The position numbers were made by a program, and so were the translations under genes. Below the pieces are notes generated by a model, which was given only the letters and a program-made list of their open reading frames with translations, made no database searches and was not told the origin of the DNA. Positions 18,004 through 29,030 of a stretch of DNA of 64,000 bases are shown here, piece by piece; positions within the stretch are counted from its first letter, which is position 1, and each line of letters opens with the position of its first letter. Source of the DNA: Teredinibacter turnerae T7901 (GTDB lineage Bacteria > Pseudomonadota > Gammaproteobacteria > Pseudomonadales > Cellvibrionaceae). The DNA is taken from the NCBI RefSeq assembly GCF_000023025.1, contig NC_012997.1:3345125-3409124 (forward strand), given 5' to 3'.

Positions 18004-19290
18004 TCAGGTTTGATCCGTCAACGGTTTTTCTTCTTCGTGTTCTGCGGCAAACAAACTTTCAAGCGAGACTGAAAAGGCACTTTCTGCGTGACTGCGCAAC
18101 TCACTCTGGCGTTCGAGAAAATCAGCGAACCAGGGCGCACGACCCGCAATATTCTCGCGTAGCGACGACAGCTCCTCCGAGACAGGCATACGCACCATGC
18201 TTGCCACTTCCCAGATGTTTGCGCGGCGCAAATCGCGGCTCAGCACATAATCCCCAGACTCGGTTACAGCAATCCAGCGGTGTTCAACCATCAAACTCCG
18301 CATCCGCTGCCAATGGACAAGACCAATACCGAGGCGCACACAATCTCTGTCCGAGACACTTTCGCCGAGAGCTGCTTTCTCACGAAACAACGCCAAGCAA
18401 ATAAGAACCACTATCATATCCGATAGCCGTGAGATCCGCGATGCATAACTGTGCTCCGCGAGCGTGCGCACAAACACGGCACCTCCGAGGATAATAGTCC
18501 AAAGTAGGTTAACCCACAGGAGGAATAGCGGCACCACGGCGAATGCGCCATAGATCAGTTTGAAGCTGGAGTTGGCGACGATATAACCGAATACCGCCTT
18601 CACAACCTCAAACGCAAACGCTGTGATAACACCACCAATCGCCCCAAACTTGAACGGCACCCGACAGTTAGGAACAGCCACAAACAGCAGCGTAAATGCC
18701 GCGCTGGTAAGCGCCCAAGGCACCACTCGATACACCAGCTGCATCACCCCGAGACCATCGAGATCCTCCAGCATAATTTGCACAGACAGCAAATAGGTGC
18801 TCAAAAGAAAAGCCGCGGCAACCAGAATCGGCCCCACACTGAGAATCGCCCAATACAGCAGATAACCCGACAGACCGGAACGAGCCTGCTTAACACCCCA
18901 TATGCTGTTAAACGTGGTCTCTATATTGCGCAGCATGAGATAAGCAGTGACAAGTAGCATCACCACACCAACCCCGCTCAAGCGCCGCGCCTGGGAGGAA
19001 AAGTCGGAAAGGTACTGGGACACCTCTTCACCGGTTTCGGGCAAGAAATGATGAAAAATCAACCCGTTTAGCTGGTCCCCGACTCCATCGAAGGCAGGAA
19101 TTGCCGAAAACATGGTATAGGTAACCGTCATCAACGGTACCAGCGCAAATAACGTCATATAGGTGAGCGCCGCGGCACTGCGCTGGCAGCCGCGCTCGTT
19201 AAACTCGAAAAACAATTCTTTACTGAATTGAAGCAAGACTCCCCGTATGCGCTTACTGCGCTTGAGCCAGGTTTTTACCAGTTTTTGCAT
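18004..19290 (-). CDS. yihY: YihY/BrkB family inner membrane protein
   Basis: 428 aa. The N-terminal half has about six membrane segments with the family blocks RGCQRSAAALTYMTLFALVPL and LPETGEEVSQYL. A C-terminal cytoplasmic extension of about 130 residues follows, resembling the long form with a winged-helix-like tail. The family was once called ribonuclease BN, which is wrong for these proteins; the true function is unknown. It lies divergent from arsC-wrbA, the same arrangement as in Pseudomonas. Confidence 0.9.
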   Translation of the reverse strand: MQKLVKTWLKRSKRIRGVLLQFSKELFFEFNERGCQRSAAALTYMTLFALVPLMTVTYTMFSAIPAFDGVGDQLNGLIFHHFLPETGEEVSQYLSDFSSQARRLSGVGVVMLLVTAYLMLRNIETTFNSIWGVKQARSGLSGYLLYWAILSVGPILVAAAFLLSTYLLSVQIMLEDLDGLGVMQLVYRVVPWALTSAAFTLLFVAVPNCRVPFKFGAIGGVITAFAFEVVKAVFGYIVANSSFKLIYGAFAVVPLFLLWVNLLWTIILGGAVFVRTLAEHSYASRISRLSDMIVVLICLALFREKAALGESVSDRDCVRLGIGLVHWQRMRSLMVEHRWIAVTESGDYVLSRDLRRANIWEVASMVRMPVSEELSSLRENIAGRAPWFADFLERQSELRSHAESAFSVSLESLFAAEHEEEKPLTDQT

Positions 19291-19419
19291 TACAAAATAT
19301 CCATTTGACTGGGCAAAAAATTGTAGCAGTAATCAATACAACATCAACGCGAGCAGCCATGGAGTAGGAGTCTGCTCCAGCGACAGGTTAGAATGCCCGC
19401 TTTTAACTGAGAGCGACAC

Positions 19420-20359
<940 letters not shown>

Positions 20360-20360
<1 letters not shown>

Positions 20361-20752
20361 TGCGTTCTAGCCCACCCAAACCGATTCCACACCTGAACAC
20401 CAAACTTCGCTTTAGCTTGATAGCCACCTATGTTGGTCTGGCGGCGCTGATCCTGCTTTTTTTCGCATGGAATTTTTTACGCCATTCGGGGCCCAACTGG
20501 GTAGTTTTTATCGCTCAGAGTCTCCCTCTTGCTGCGCTGTTGCCCGGTATGCTGACGGGCTACTACCGTAGTTTTAGCTGGCTGTGCTTTGTCATATTGA
20601 TCTATTTTGTCAAAGCCGTGGACGGTGCGCTTGTTTCTACCGCCGGATACCTCGATATTCTGTTTCTTATACTGACCGTATACATCTTTATCGCCGCCAT
20701 GCTTGCGTCGCGATGGTCGCAACGAAAAGCCAAGGAAACACCTTATGTTTAA
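20360..20752 (+). CDS. DUF2069 membrane protein
   Basis: 130 aa, four predicted membrane segments and a basic C-terminus. The ATG at 20360 is chosen because GGAG lies 5 bases upstream; the ATG three bases earlier would be too close. It matches the DUF2069 family, small inner-membrane proteins of unknown function that sit beside wrbA in many gammaproteobacteria. It overlaps both wrbA and sppA, so it belongs to the arsC-wrbA-sppA transcript. No catalytic motif is visible. Confidence 0.82.
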
Positions 20753-22601
20753 ATTTATTGCCAGCATTTTTAGTGCTATTTGGGCCGTTATCAGCTGGCT
20801 GCGCGCTGCGTTTTTTAACCTGATATTTTTGATAATTCTCGCCGCAATCATTACCGCGATAGTCAATGCACCAAAACCGCATGTGCCCAACCATATCGCC
20901 TTGAACATTGCCCCGGAGGGGTTCCTGGTCGATCAGTTGACATACGAAGCCAGCCCCGCCGACCTGGTACTGGGCTCTGACGGCCGCCGGCTGGAAACAT
21001 CATTAATTGATCTGGTCGACACCATAAATCACGCGGCAACCGACGACCGGATTACCAGCATGGTACTCAACCTCACCAAGTTTGCGGGTGGTGGGATCAG
21101 TAAAATGGAAGAACTGGGCCAAGCGCTAGAGCATTTTAAAGCCGCAGGCAAACCCATTTACGCCTACGGCGACAACCTGTCTCAGCAGCAATACTTTCTA
21201 GCGAGCTTCGCCGACACGATTTATCTCAATGAGATGGGCAGCGTCCTCATTACTGGTTTCGGGATGTACCAGAACTATTTCAAGGATGCCGCAGACAAAT
21301 TGTCAGTCGACTTCCATGTGTTTCGAGTCGGCCAATACAAAGATGCGGTAGAACCTTTTATGCGCAATGATATGTCGCCCGCCTCTCGCGAACACAACAG
21401 TCGCTGGCTTAATGAGCTCTGGAATACCTATGTGAACCGGGTAACGGGAAATCGTCAGTTAGCCCCGGGAGCTATCGACAGTTATTTAGCTTCACTAACA
21501 GACGCAAACGAAACCAACGAGGATTCGCAAGCAGAAAAAGCGTTACAGGCGGGCTTGGTGGACAAACTTGTATCGCGTGTCGACGTGCGCCAGTTATTGG
21601 CGGAGAAAGTCGGTGCCAGCGACGACGGCGAGACCTACGACGCGATCGGATACGAGGAATACCGTCAGGCCACGCAGCTCGAATTGCCATCTGGCGGGAA
21701 AACCCTCGGCCTTATTGTTGCCCAGGGCAATATTGTTGGGGGCGATCAACCGAACGGCGTAATCGGCAGTGCCAGCCTGACAGAGTTGATTCGCAGGGCC
21801 CGCGACGACGATAGTATTGCGGCTATCGTATTGCGCATTGACAGTGGCGGAGGCAGTGCATTTGCTTCTGAAGTGATTCGCCAAGAAATACTCAACACCC
21901 GAAAATCTGGTAAGCCGGTGTATATTTCGATGGGCAGCATGGCAGCGTCCGGCGGCTATTGGGTTGCATCTGCTGGCGACGAAATTTGGGCCACTCCGTC
22001 TACCCTGACGGGTTCTATAGGTGTTTGGGGGCTGATTCCAAACTTGGCCAATGCACTTAACAAGCTTGGCGTACACTCTGATGGTGTCGGTACAACTGAG
22101 TTGGCTGATATCTATCATCCAGACCGTCCACTCTCCGCGCCAGCCAAGCAATTGATTCAAAGCGGTATCAACGATGTTTATGATCATTTTCTGAATATCG
22201 TTGCTGAAGCGCGCGACAGCGACCCCGCCAGCGTGCATGAAATAGCTCAGGGCCGTGTTTGGTCTGGTGAAGCCGCAGCTTCACTCGGTTTAGTCGACAA
22301 GCTCGGCACCCTCCACGACACACTCGACGCTGTTGCCGAACATATCGGTGCAGGCAGCTATAGAGTTAAGCAGATTAAGCGGGAACTAACGCCCACCGAA
22401 GAAATTATGCACGCACTTATGCAAGAGGTTAGTGTGAGCGGTCTGGTGGATCAGCACAGTCAGCTTGGTAGCCTGGCAGCACTTTTCGACACAAGCCCTG
22501 TCGGCAATCTCGCCAAGCTAATGCAAAAAGTACAGTGGTCGTACAACGACGGTGAGCAACCGGAGATCATGGCATTTTGCATGGTGTGCAATCCTACCTG
22601 A
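20745..22601 (+). CDS. sppA: Signal peptide peptidase SppA, 67 kDa type
   Basis: 618 aa from the ATG at 20745, with AAGGA 8 bases upstream. One N-terminal membrane anchor (about 15-40) is followed by two tandem S49 peptidase domains. In the long type the catalytic Lys comes from the first domain (VGQYKDAVEPF, about 199) and the nucleophile Ser from the second (GSMAASGGYWVA, about 400). It degrades signal peptides left in the membrane after secretion. The last gene of the operon, it ends in a strong hairpin. Confidence 0.95.
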   Translation: MFKFIASIFSAIWAVISWLRAAFFNLIFLIILAAIITAIVNAPKPHVPNHIALNIAPEGFLVDQLTYEASPADLVLGSDGRRLETSLIDLVDTINHAATDDRITSMVLNLTKFAGGGISKMEELGQALEHFKAAGKPIYAYGDNLSQQQYFLASFADTIYLNEMGSVLITGFGMYQNYFKDAADKLSVDFHVFRVGQYKDAVEPFMRNDMSPASREHNSRWLNELWNTYVNRVTGNRQLAPGAIDSYLASLTDANETNEDSQAEKALQAGLVDKLVSRVDVRQLLAEKVGASDDGETYDAIGYEEYRQATQLELPSGGKTLGLIVAQGNIVGGDQPNGVIGSASLTELIRRARDDDSIAAIVLRIDSGGGSAFASEVIRQEILNTRKSGKPVYISMGSMAASGGYWVASAGDEIWATPSTLTGSIGVWGLIPNLANALNKLGVHSDGVGTTELADIYHPDRPLSAPAKQLIQSGINDVYDHFLNIVAEARDSDPASVHEIAQGRVWSGEAAASLGLVDKLGTLHDTLDAVAEHIGAGSYRVKQIKRELTPTEEIMHALMQEVSVSGLVDQHSQLGSLAALFDTSPVGNLAKLMQKVQWSYNDGEQPEIMAFCMVCNPT

Positions 22602-22640
22602 TTAGGCTCCTTTCTGACTGCAATCTGGAATCAGATCAGT

Positions 22641-22668
22641 AAGCCGCTGCCGAAGCTGGCAGCGGCTT
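22641..22668. terminator. Terminator hairpin between sppA and hda
   Basis: An 11-bp perfect stem (AAGCCGCTGCC / GGCAGCGGCTT) with a 6-base loop lies between two convergent genes. T-runs are short on both sides, but the stem is strong and could serve both directions. Confidence 0.7.
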
Positions 22669-22709
22669 AACTGTTTAATGAAGGAAAAACAGGAGAAAAA
22701 GAACTGAGC

Positions 22710-23420
22710 TTAAAGCTCTAAAACACTTTTAACAAAAGGAATGGTGAGTTTACGTTGCGCCTGCAACGACGCGTCATCCAGCTTATCCAGCAGTTCGAAT
22801 AATTCTGCCGTATCCCGCGAAGCACGATTAAGAATAAAACTGGCGACTTCTTCCGGCATATCAAAACCACGCTCGTGGGCTCTCTGCTGCAACGCCGCTT
22901 TTTTAGCATCGTCCGTTAAACTTTCCAGATGATAAATAATACAGCTCATCAAGCGTGACTTAAGGTCCGGCAATACAATGGGCAACGCTGCGGGGCTCAC
23001 ATGCGATGAAAAAACCAGTGTTTTACCTGCATCCCGCATGCGGTTAAACAGGTGAAACAAACTTTGTTCCCACTCCCGCGAACCACAAATATGCTCGATA
23101 CCGTCGAGACACACCAAATCCAAATCTTCCAGGCCCTCACACAATGCTGCAGGCGCATAGCCGCGAACATCAGCCATCGGAAAATACTGAAGGCTTCGGC
23201 CACAGTCCGACGCCTGGTGACAAACGGCTTGCAAGAGGTGACTCAAGCCAGTGCCATGGGCGCCCCACACAAATGTATTTTCCAGGCTCGCACCTGACGC
23301 GACCTTTTCCAACGCATCCACGGCTTGGCGGTTACCAGAGCCCACTGCGAGGTAATTGGCGAAAGTCGCCTCCTCGTGCAGAGCAATTCCCAGGCTTAGT
23401 TGCTGCGGTTGGGCGGCCAT
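22710..23420 (-). CDS. hda: DnaA inactivator Hda
   Basis: 236 aa, AAA+ protein related to DnaA domain III without the DNA-binding domain. The N-terminal QQLSLGIALHEEATFANYLAV carries the QLSL clamp-binding motif. A degenerate Walker A region (WGAHGTGLSHLLQ) and LVCLDGIEHI (Walker B) follow, with an arginine finger region near the end. With the sliding clamp, Hda stimulates ATP hydrolysis by DnaA and so limits initiation. It is followed by the DUF2066 gene's strand partners in the Pseudomonas order. Confidence 0.93.
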   Translation of the reverse strand: MAAQPQQLSLGIALHEEATFANYLAVGSGNRQAVDALEKVASGASLENTFVWGAHGTGLSHLLQAVCHQASDCGRSLQYFPMADVRGYAPAALCEGLEDLDLVCLDGIEHICGSREWEQSLFHLFNRMRDAGKTLVFSSHVSPAALPIVLPDLKSRLMSCIIYHLESLTDDAKKAALQQRAHERGFDMPEEVASFILNRASRDTAELFELLDKLDDASLQAQRKLTIPFVKSVLEL

Positions 23421-23445
23421 ATCACTCCTAACTAAAACTCATCTC

Positions 23446-24576
23446 TCAACGCCAACGGTAAATTAGCGGGTTTTGTGCAGTTCCTTTCGGAATTTGCATC
23501 CAGACAGGAACCTCTTCGCTGGCGGCGAGTGCGCTTACCGGCACCAACTTCGAGTCCAACGCCAAGGTGCTGATAAATTTATCTACCCCGGCATCAGAAC
23601 TCAAGTGGAGTAATAAGGTATCGTTACGCACTGCGGCGAGCACTACTTTGGTGGTTAACGCGAGATTTTCAAGGTAGCCGACTGCTCCACGGTAAGATTT
23701 AAAGTCGCTTACCCCCTCCAACTGCATCACCAGAGCCTTGGTTTCACCCGGCGCGTTAGTGATGGCATAACGCGCGCCTAAATAATCCGCAAGCGGATCA
23801 AGCGCCTGGTCGCCCAGCTCCGCAACGTCCTCGGCACGACTGTCATACACTTGAGTTTCGTCACGGTGAAAAAACTGCCATGTGGCAAGGATACGTCCTG
23901 AAGAGGTGGACGAATAACGACCGACCAGAATGACATCAGCGCCATAACGCGCGGAAGCTGAGAGTATCGCACTCTCGTCCAATTCCCATACCTGTTCCGC
24001 AGAAAGTGCCAGTTGATCCTCCAGATCCATCAGCGGAAAACTCAACGGCAAGCCACGTCGCCGCGCGGCCATGTTCAGACTGGTAAACACCGCGGGGATA
24101 TCATCCGGCCCTAACAGCTGGCGGCCGTAGTTGGCACTATCTTCCACCAACCAAACCAGCGTACTTGGCCGGTTTGTCGGCCAAAATGGCATGCCCGCCT
24201 CCTGCCGCAGCAAACGCTCCACCGCAGCAGGCGAAAATTCGAGACTGAGAACTTCGTTGTACCCCTCGAAACGCTGAGCCTGATTGGTGTTGGGGGCGTA
24301 CTGAAACTGCTCAACATAACTAATAGCGTTCGGCAGAGTTTTACTGATGACTGGGTCTTCGAGTACCTGCATCGTGCCGGACATGCGCACCAGCACTTCA
24401 GCGAGTGCCGTCTCTGCTGCTTGCTTGCGAGCCTGTGTGCTTTGTGATTGCACTGCGACCTCGGCCTGATAGTAGTTTTGCTCTGCTGCTTGCGCTGCGA
24501 AGCTAAGAAAACATGCGCCCGTCAGTAAAATAAAAATTTTGTTCCATACTGCGTTATAACGGGTGTGTAGGGCCAT
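23446..24576 (-). CDS. DUF2066 exported protein
   Basis: 376 aa from the ATG at 24576 (GGAGA 4 bases upstream). A signal peptide of about 30 residues ends at SFAAQA. The mature part matches DUF2066: YYQAEVAVQSQSTQARKQAAETALAEVLVRMSG near the start, then a block of about 200 residues. The function is unknown. The gene sits between hda and the divergent purM, the usual place in Pseudomonas relatives. A link to hda or purine synthesis is only positional. Confidence 0.85.
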   Translation of the reverse strand: MALHTRYNAVWNKIFILLTGACFLSFAAQAAEQNYYQAEVAVQSQSTQARKQAAETALAEVLVRMSGTMQVLEDPVISKTLPNAISYVEQFQYAPNTNQAQRFEGYNEVLSLEFSPAAVERLLRQEAGMPFWPTNRPSTLVWLVEDSANYGRQLLGPDDIPAVFTSLNMAARRRGLPLSFPLMDLEDQLALSAEQVWELDESAILSASARYGADVILVGRYSSTSSGRILATWQFFHRDETQVYDSRAEDVAELGDQALDPLADYLGARYAITNAPGETKALVMQLEGVSDFKSYRGAVGYLENLALTTKVVLAAVRNDTLLLHLSSDAGVDKFISTLALDSKLVPVSALAASEEVPVWMQIPKGTAQNPLIYRWR

Positions 24577-24760
24577 AAATTCTCCAAGCCAAGTTGATCC
24601 GCGCGGCATTGTACCAACTCCGCCGTAGGTCGACAGCGTTTCGAGACACAGTTTTCCCGAGATTCATCGCAATGAAACTGTTAAAATGCACGCCCTCTAA
24701 GACAGGCGACCACTCAAGGTGCACGCTTTAGCTAATCATTAAAAGATCAGACGTTTCCCT

Positions 24761-25819
24761 ATGACAGACCAATCCTCCAGCAATTCCCCCTCACTGAGCT
24801 ACAAAGACGCCGGCGTTGATATCGATGCAGGCAATGACCTTGTAGAGCGCATTAAATCTGTGGCCAAGCGCACGCGACGACCGGAAGTGATGGCGGGCCT
24901 TGGCGGCTTCGGCGCGCTGTTCGAGCTGCCAAGTGGCTACAACCAGCCGGTTCTGGTTTCCGGCACGGATGGTGTGGGCACCAAACTCAAATTGGCAATG
25001 CAGCTGAACAAGCACGACACCATTGGCATTGACCTGGTTGCGATGTGTGTGAACGATTTGATTGTGGGTGGTGCTGAGCCCCTTTTCTTCCTCGACTACT
25101 ACGCGACGGGCAAGCTTTCCGTCGATATTGCCGCGCAAGTTGTGGAGGGAATTGGCAACGGCTGTGAGCTCGCGGGTTGCTCTTTGGTCGGTGGTGAAAC
25201 CGCAGAAATGCCGGGCATGTACGAAGGTGACGACTACGACCTCGCAGGCTTTTGCGTTGGCATTGTAGAGAAGGCAAAGATTATCGACGGCAGCAAGGTA
25301 GCGACAGGCGATACCCTGATCGGACTTCCCTCAAGCGGCCCGCACTCGAATGGTTACTCGCTCATCCGCAAAATCCTCGAAGTCAGTAACGCCGACCTTA
25401 ACGAAGATGTCGGCGGTAAACCACTGCGTGAAGCGCTCATGGAGCCAACCCGGATTTACGTTAAAACCCTGCTAGCACTGTTTGCTGAGTTAGACGTGAA
25501 AGCACTGAGTCATATCACAGGTGGCGGTTTAACCGAAAATATTCCACGCGTACTGCCAGACAACGCCAAAGCAGTTATTGACTGCGCAAGCTGGGAATTC
25601 CCCCCGGTATTCTCCTGGTTGCAGCAAAGAGGAAACGTGGCAGACACAGAAATGTATCGCACATTTAACTGTGGTGTAGGCATGGTGATCTGCGTCAGCG
25701 CAAACGATGCTGAGCGCGCGATCAGTTTCCTCAGCGATGCAGGTGAAGCGCCTTTTGTGATTGGCCAGATCGAGCCTCTCGCCGCCGGAGAAGAACAGGT
25801 TGAGTTGCGTCGCAACTAA
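24761..25819 (+). CDS. purM: Phosphoribosylformylglycinamidine cyclo-ligase (AIR synthetase)
   Basis: 352 aa. Family blocks: [36 protein letters not shown] (phosphate/ATP binding), [12 protein letters not shown] and [14 protein letters not shown]. The enzyme closes the imidazole ring to give AIR in purine synthesis. It is followed after 9 bases by purN, the usual pair. The upstream TGTTAAAAT near 24681 resembles an extended -10 box, but no PurR-type operator stands out. Confidence 0.97.
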   Translation: MTDQSSSNSPSLSYKDAGVDIDAGNDLVERIKSVAKRTRRPEVMAGLGGFGALFELPSGYNQPVLVSGTDGVGTKLKLAMQLNKHDTIGIDLVAMCVNDLIVGGAEPLFFLDYYATGKLSVDIAAQVVEGIGNGCELAGCSLVGGETAEMPGMYEGDDYDLAGFCVGIVEKAKIIDGSKVATGDTLIGLPSSGPHSNGYSLIRKILEVSNADLNEDVGGKPLREALMEPTRIYVKTLLALFAELDVKALSHITGGGLTENIPRVLPDNAKAVIDCASWEFPPVFSWLQQRGNVADTEMYRTFNCGVGMVICVSANDAERAISFLSDAGEAPFVIGQIEPLAAGEEQVELRRN

Positions 25820-25828
25820 GGTCGTCCC

Positions 25829-26479
25829 GTGAAAAGCAAAACCACATCTCAGTGCCGACTCGTTGTTCTGATTTCCGGCAGCGGAAGTAACTTACAAGCC
25901 ATAATCGACGCACAGTCCGCAGGCCAATTGCCAATAGAGATCTGTGCGGTCATCAGCAATCGCGAAGGCGTTCTTGGATTGGAGCGCGCCGCACAGGCCG
26001 GTATCGCCACCCGTGTGCTCAACCACAAATCCTATGAGAGTCGAGAAGCATTCGACGGGGCTCTCAGCGCGCAGATTGACGCATTCGAACCGGACTTAGT
26101 TGTGCTCGCCGGCTTCATGCGGATTCTCACTGCAGAGTTTACCAATCACTACCTTGGCAAAATGATCAATATACACCCATCGTTATTGCCAAAATATCAG
26201 GGGCTTCACACGCATCAGCGAGCACTAGAGGCTGGTGATGCAGAGCACGGCGTGTCTGTTCATTTCGTGACGGCTGAGCTGGACGGCGGGCCTGTAATCA
26301 GTCAGGCAAGGGTTCCTGTACTGTCCAGCGACACGGCGGATACGCTCGCAGCCAGAGTGTTAGAACAGGAACACCTGCTCTACCCTCGCGTTATCGGTTG
26401 GTTTGCCCAAGGTCGATTGAGCATGAAAGACGGGAAAGCATTCTTAGATGGAGAAGTGGTTGACTTAGGGGAGCAATAG
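25829..26479 (+). CDS. purN: Phosphoribosylglycinamide formyltransferase
   Basis: 216 aa, GTG start directly after purM. ISGSGSNLQAI is the phosphate-binding loop. The catalytic triad is Asn114, His116 (INIHPSLLPKYQG) and Asp near 152 (ELDGGPVI). It transfers a formyl group from 10-formyl-THF to GAR. No ATG is available near the expected N-terminus, which supports the GTG start. Confidence 0.96.
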   Translation: MKSKTTSQCRLVVLISGSGSNLQAIIDAQSAGQLPIEICAVISNREGVLGLERAAQAGIATRVLNHKSYESREAFDGALSAQIDAFEPDLVVLAGFMRILTAEFTNHYLGKMINIHPSLLPKYQGLHTHQRALEAGDAEHGVSVHFVTAELDGGPVISQARVPVLSSDTADTLAARVLEQEHLLYPRVIGWFAQGRLSMKDGKAFLDGEVVDLGEQ

Positions 26480-26522
26480 CTGCCCGCACCAAGCCAGAGA
26501 AAAACGACAACACTAAATCAGG

Positions 26523-26546
26523 AAAGGCGCTTACTAAAGCGCCTTT
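26523..26546. terminator. Bidirectional terminator between purN and the zinc-ribbon gene
   Basis: A 9-bp perfect stem (AAAGGCGCT / AGCGCCTTT) with a 6-base loop. It overlaps the last codons of the convergent small gene and lies 44 bases after purN. Confidence 0.65.
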
Positions 26547-26719
26547 ACTTTCGACTTGCCGCAGCGCTCACACTTGTAGACCGTTACCAGCTTACCTTGC
26601 TGGGAATCAAACTGTTTTTCCTGCTTGATAATCCACTTGTGGAAGCCATGTCGGCAGAGCGATTTTCCCTTGTGAACCTCTGCCGGCGCTTTCTTTTTAA
26701 ACTCGAGTATTTCCGCCAT
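26534..26719 (-). CDS. Small zinc-ribbon-like conserved protein
   Basis: 61 aa from the ATG at 26719, with AGG about 9 bases upstream. It begins MAEILEFKKKAP, is rich in Lys, and has four spaced metal-binding residues: CRHGFH (Cys and His) and CERC near the end. This suggests one zinc site. I recognise it as a conserved hypothetical protein of gammaproteobacteria but know no function. It faces purN across a shared terminator and lies on the same strand as phhB and fumarase. Confidence 0.7.
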   Translation of the reverse strand: MAEILEFKKKAPAEVHKGKSLCRHGFHKWIIKQEKQFDSQQGKLVTVYKCERCGKSKVKAL

Positions 26720-27016
26720 ATCGTTGTACCTGATGTAGTCAGGGCGAATCGCCCAGCGCAAACCGCCGCTGCGCTATTTACGGTGCATAGTAAGACAAGT
26801 CCAGCGTCGTACAGTTTCCTGACTGCCGCTAAATGTGCGCCGAGAATACGCTAGAGCACAATTTATACGCCAATCCTACCGCCAAGTATAATGGTGAATA
26901 TGCCAGGTGCAGAGAGTTCGAAAGGAAGTTTTGGAATAAAAACGCGTAATGTTGGGAATAATTAAAGCGAATGGCTATATAGGACAGAGTTGGCCTGCGG
27001 TGCTAGGCCATTTAAA

Positions 27017-27388
27017 TCAAGCGAATCGTTGCTGGTACACGGCATCTGTCTTTGCTGCCATAACCGCATCGTTGCGATGTACCGAGCCAATACTGTGACT
27101 CCACCAGCTGACGGTGACGCGCCCCCAGGTGAGCGTCAACAAGGGGTGATGCGACTCCTGCTCCGCAACAACCCCCAGTTCGTTAACGAAATTCAGTGCG
27201 TCCGAGAAATTCGCAAACTGAAAATCTTTGATAAAAGCCGCAGGAGTATCGGGCAAAGATTCCAGCCGCCACCCATCGAGCACTTTTAACATCGCAGCTT
27301 GCTCGGGCGCAGTCAAAGACTGCGCGCCCTTGCCGCATATTTCGCAGTGCGCGGTCGCCAACTCAGCCGCCGGAATCTCAATAGGCAC
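27017..27388 (-). CDS. phhB: Pterin-4a-carbinolamine dehydratase
   Basis: 123 aa. Conserved block from about 74: EQESHHPLLTLTWGRVTVSWWS, followed by HSIGSVHRNDAVMAAKTD, contains the catalytic His pair and Trp. The enzyme regenerates quinonoid dihydrobiopterin after aromatic hydroxylation. No phenylalanine hydroxylase gene is nearby. The N-terminal CEICGKGAQSLT region is present and the length is typical. It starts 10 bases after the fumarase stop, so the two may be co-transcribed. Confidence 0.9.
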   Translation of the reverse strand: MPIEIPAAELATAHCEICGKGAQSLTAPEQAAMLKVLDGWRLESLPDTPAAFIKDFQFANFSDALNFVNELGVVAEQESHHPLLTLTWGRVTVSWWSHSIGSVHRNDAVMAAKTDAVYQQRFA

Positions 27389-27398
27389 AACGCGGCCT

Positions 27399-28919
27399 CT
27401 ACTTGACCGTCACCACACCCTCTTCGATTTTCGCTTTCCATTCCTGCGGCCCGGTTTGGTGAACCGATACGCCTTCGCTATCTACCGCTACAGTTACCGG
27501 CATATCTTTCACATCAAACTCGTAGATGGCTTCCATACCCAGATCCTCAAATGCAAGAACCTTCGCGTTAACAATGGCCTTCGAAACCAGGTAGGCAGCC
27601 CCCCCAACGGCCATCAGGTAGACCGCTTTATTGTCTCTGATTGCCTCGATCGCAACAGGCCCCCGCTCAGCCTTGCCCACCATGCCGATAAGACCGGTTT
27701 TTTCCAGCACTGTGCGGGTAAATTTGTCCATCCGCGTGGCTGTCGTGGGTCCTGCCGGACCAACAACCTCATCACCAACGGGGTCGACCGGGCCAACGTA
27801 GTAAATAAATTTGTTGGTGAAGTCCACAGGCATGGGCTCACCTTTTTCGATCATATCCACAAGGCGCTTGTGGGCTGCATCGCGCCCCGTAAGCAGTTTA
27901 CCGTTCAACAGCAAGGTTTGACCGGGTTTCCAACGGGTGATGTCGTCCGCCGTTATCGTATTTAAGTCGACACGCTCGACAGAATCACCGACTTCCCAGC
28001 TGACTTCCGGCCAGTCTTCCAGACTGGGTGGCGTCTGCAGTGCCGGTCCGGAACCGTCCAGAGTAAAGTGTGCGTGACGGGTGGCGGCACAGTTTGGAAT
28101 CACCGCAATGGCTTTGTTCGCCGCGTGAGTCGGGTAGTCTTTGACTTTTACGTCCAAAACCGTTGTCAAGCCACCTAACCCCTGCGCGCCAATGCCCAAA
28201 CCATTAACCTTATCCATCAGCTCAAGACGCAATGCCTCCGAGCGATTCTCAGCACCGCGTTCGCGCAACTCCTGAATATCGACAGGATCAAGAAGCGCTT
28301 CTTTCGCCAGTAACATGGCCTTTTCAGCGGTGCCACCAATACCAATTCCGAGCATGCCGGGAGGACACCAGCCCGCTCCCATTTGTGGGACAACATTTAA
28401 TACCCAGTCAACGACCGAGTCCGACGGGTTCAGCATGGCGAATTTGGTTTTTGCCTCCGAGCCTCCGCCTTTGGCTGCAACATGAATGTCAACGGTATTG
28501 CCGGGAACCATTTTGTAGTGAATCACCGCAGGCGTGTTGTCGCCGGTATTTTTACGTGCGCCGTCCGGGTCGGAAAGAATAGACGCGCGCAGAACGTTAT
28601 CCGGGTGCTTATAAGCGCGGCGTACGCCTTCATTGATGATGTCATCAAAACTCATATCAGCATCAATTTTGGTATCCATGCCTACATTAACAAACACAGT
28701 GACGATGCCCGTGTCCTGGCATATGGGACGGTGACCCTGCGCGCACATACGCGAGTTAATCAGAATTTGGGCCATGGCGTCCTTGGCGGCAGGGTTTGCT
28801 TCTTTCTTATACGCCTCATGCACGGCGTCGATAAAATCTTTCGGGTGGTAGTACGAAATGAACTGAAGCGCATCGGCAACGCTATCAATAATATCTTGCT
28901 GACGAATGATGGTAGTCAT
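27399..28919 (-). CDS. fumA: Fumarate hydratase, class I
   Basis: 506 aa from the ATG at 28919 (GGAA 6 bases upstream), the usual length of iron-sulfur class I fumarases. Cluster ligand candidates lie in RPICQDTG, GAGWCPPGMLG and IPNCAATRH. The C-terminal half has the beta-domain block GPTTATRMD. It interconverts fumarate and malate in the TCA cycle. Oxygen-labile fumarases often coexist with a class II enzyme, which is not in this window. It may be named fumA or fumB; the sequence alone does not tell. Confidence 0.94.
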   Translation of the reverse strand: MTTIIRQQDIIDSVADALQFISYYHPKDFIDAVHEAYKKEANPAAKDAMAQILINSRMCAQGHRPICQDTGIVTVFVNVGMDTKIDADMSFDDIINEGVRRAYKHPDNVLRASILSDPDGARKNTGDNTPAVIHYKMVPGNTVDIHVAAKGGGSEAKTKFAMLNPSDSVVDWVLNVVPQMGAGWCPPGMLGIGIGGTAEKAMLLAKEALLDPVDIQELRERGAENRSEALRLELMDKVNGLGIGAQGLGGLTTVLDVKVKDYPTHAANKAIAVIPNCAATRHAHFTLDGSGPALQTPPSLEDWPEVSWEVGDSVERVDLNTITADDITRWKPGQTLLLNGKLLTGRDAAHKRLVDMIEKGEPMPVDFTNKFIYYVGPVDPVGDEVVGPAGPTTATRMDKFTRTVLEKTGLIGMVGKAERGPVAIEAIRDNKAVYLMAVGGAAYLVSKAIVNAKVLAFEDLGMEAIYEFDVKDMPVTVAVDSEGVSVHQTGPQEWKAKIEEGVVTVK

Positions 28920-29030
28920 AACAATTCCAACGTTGATTGGTGGTATGCGTAGAAATGGAGTGCTGGGCATTTTAGCCCAGCGAGCGTCACGCGCCGCAGG
29001 TTTGGATCAAGTTAAAGACCCAATAGCGGC

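Noticed and set aside
26991-27010. Hairpin TGGCCT / AGGCCA after phhB
   Set aside because: Only 6 bp with an 8-base loop and no T-run; too weak for a terminator call.
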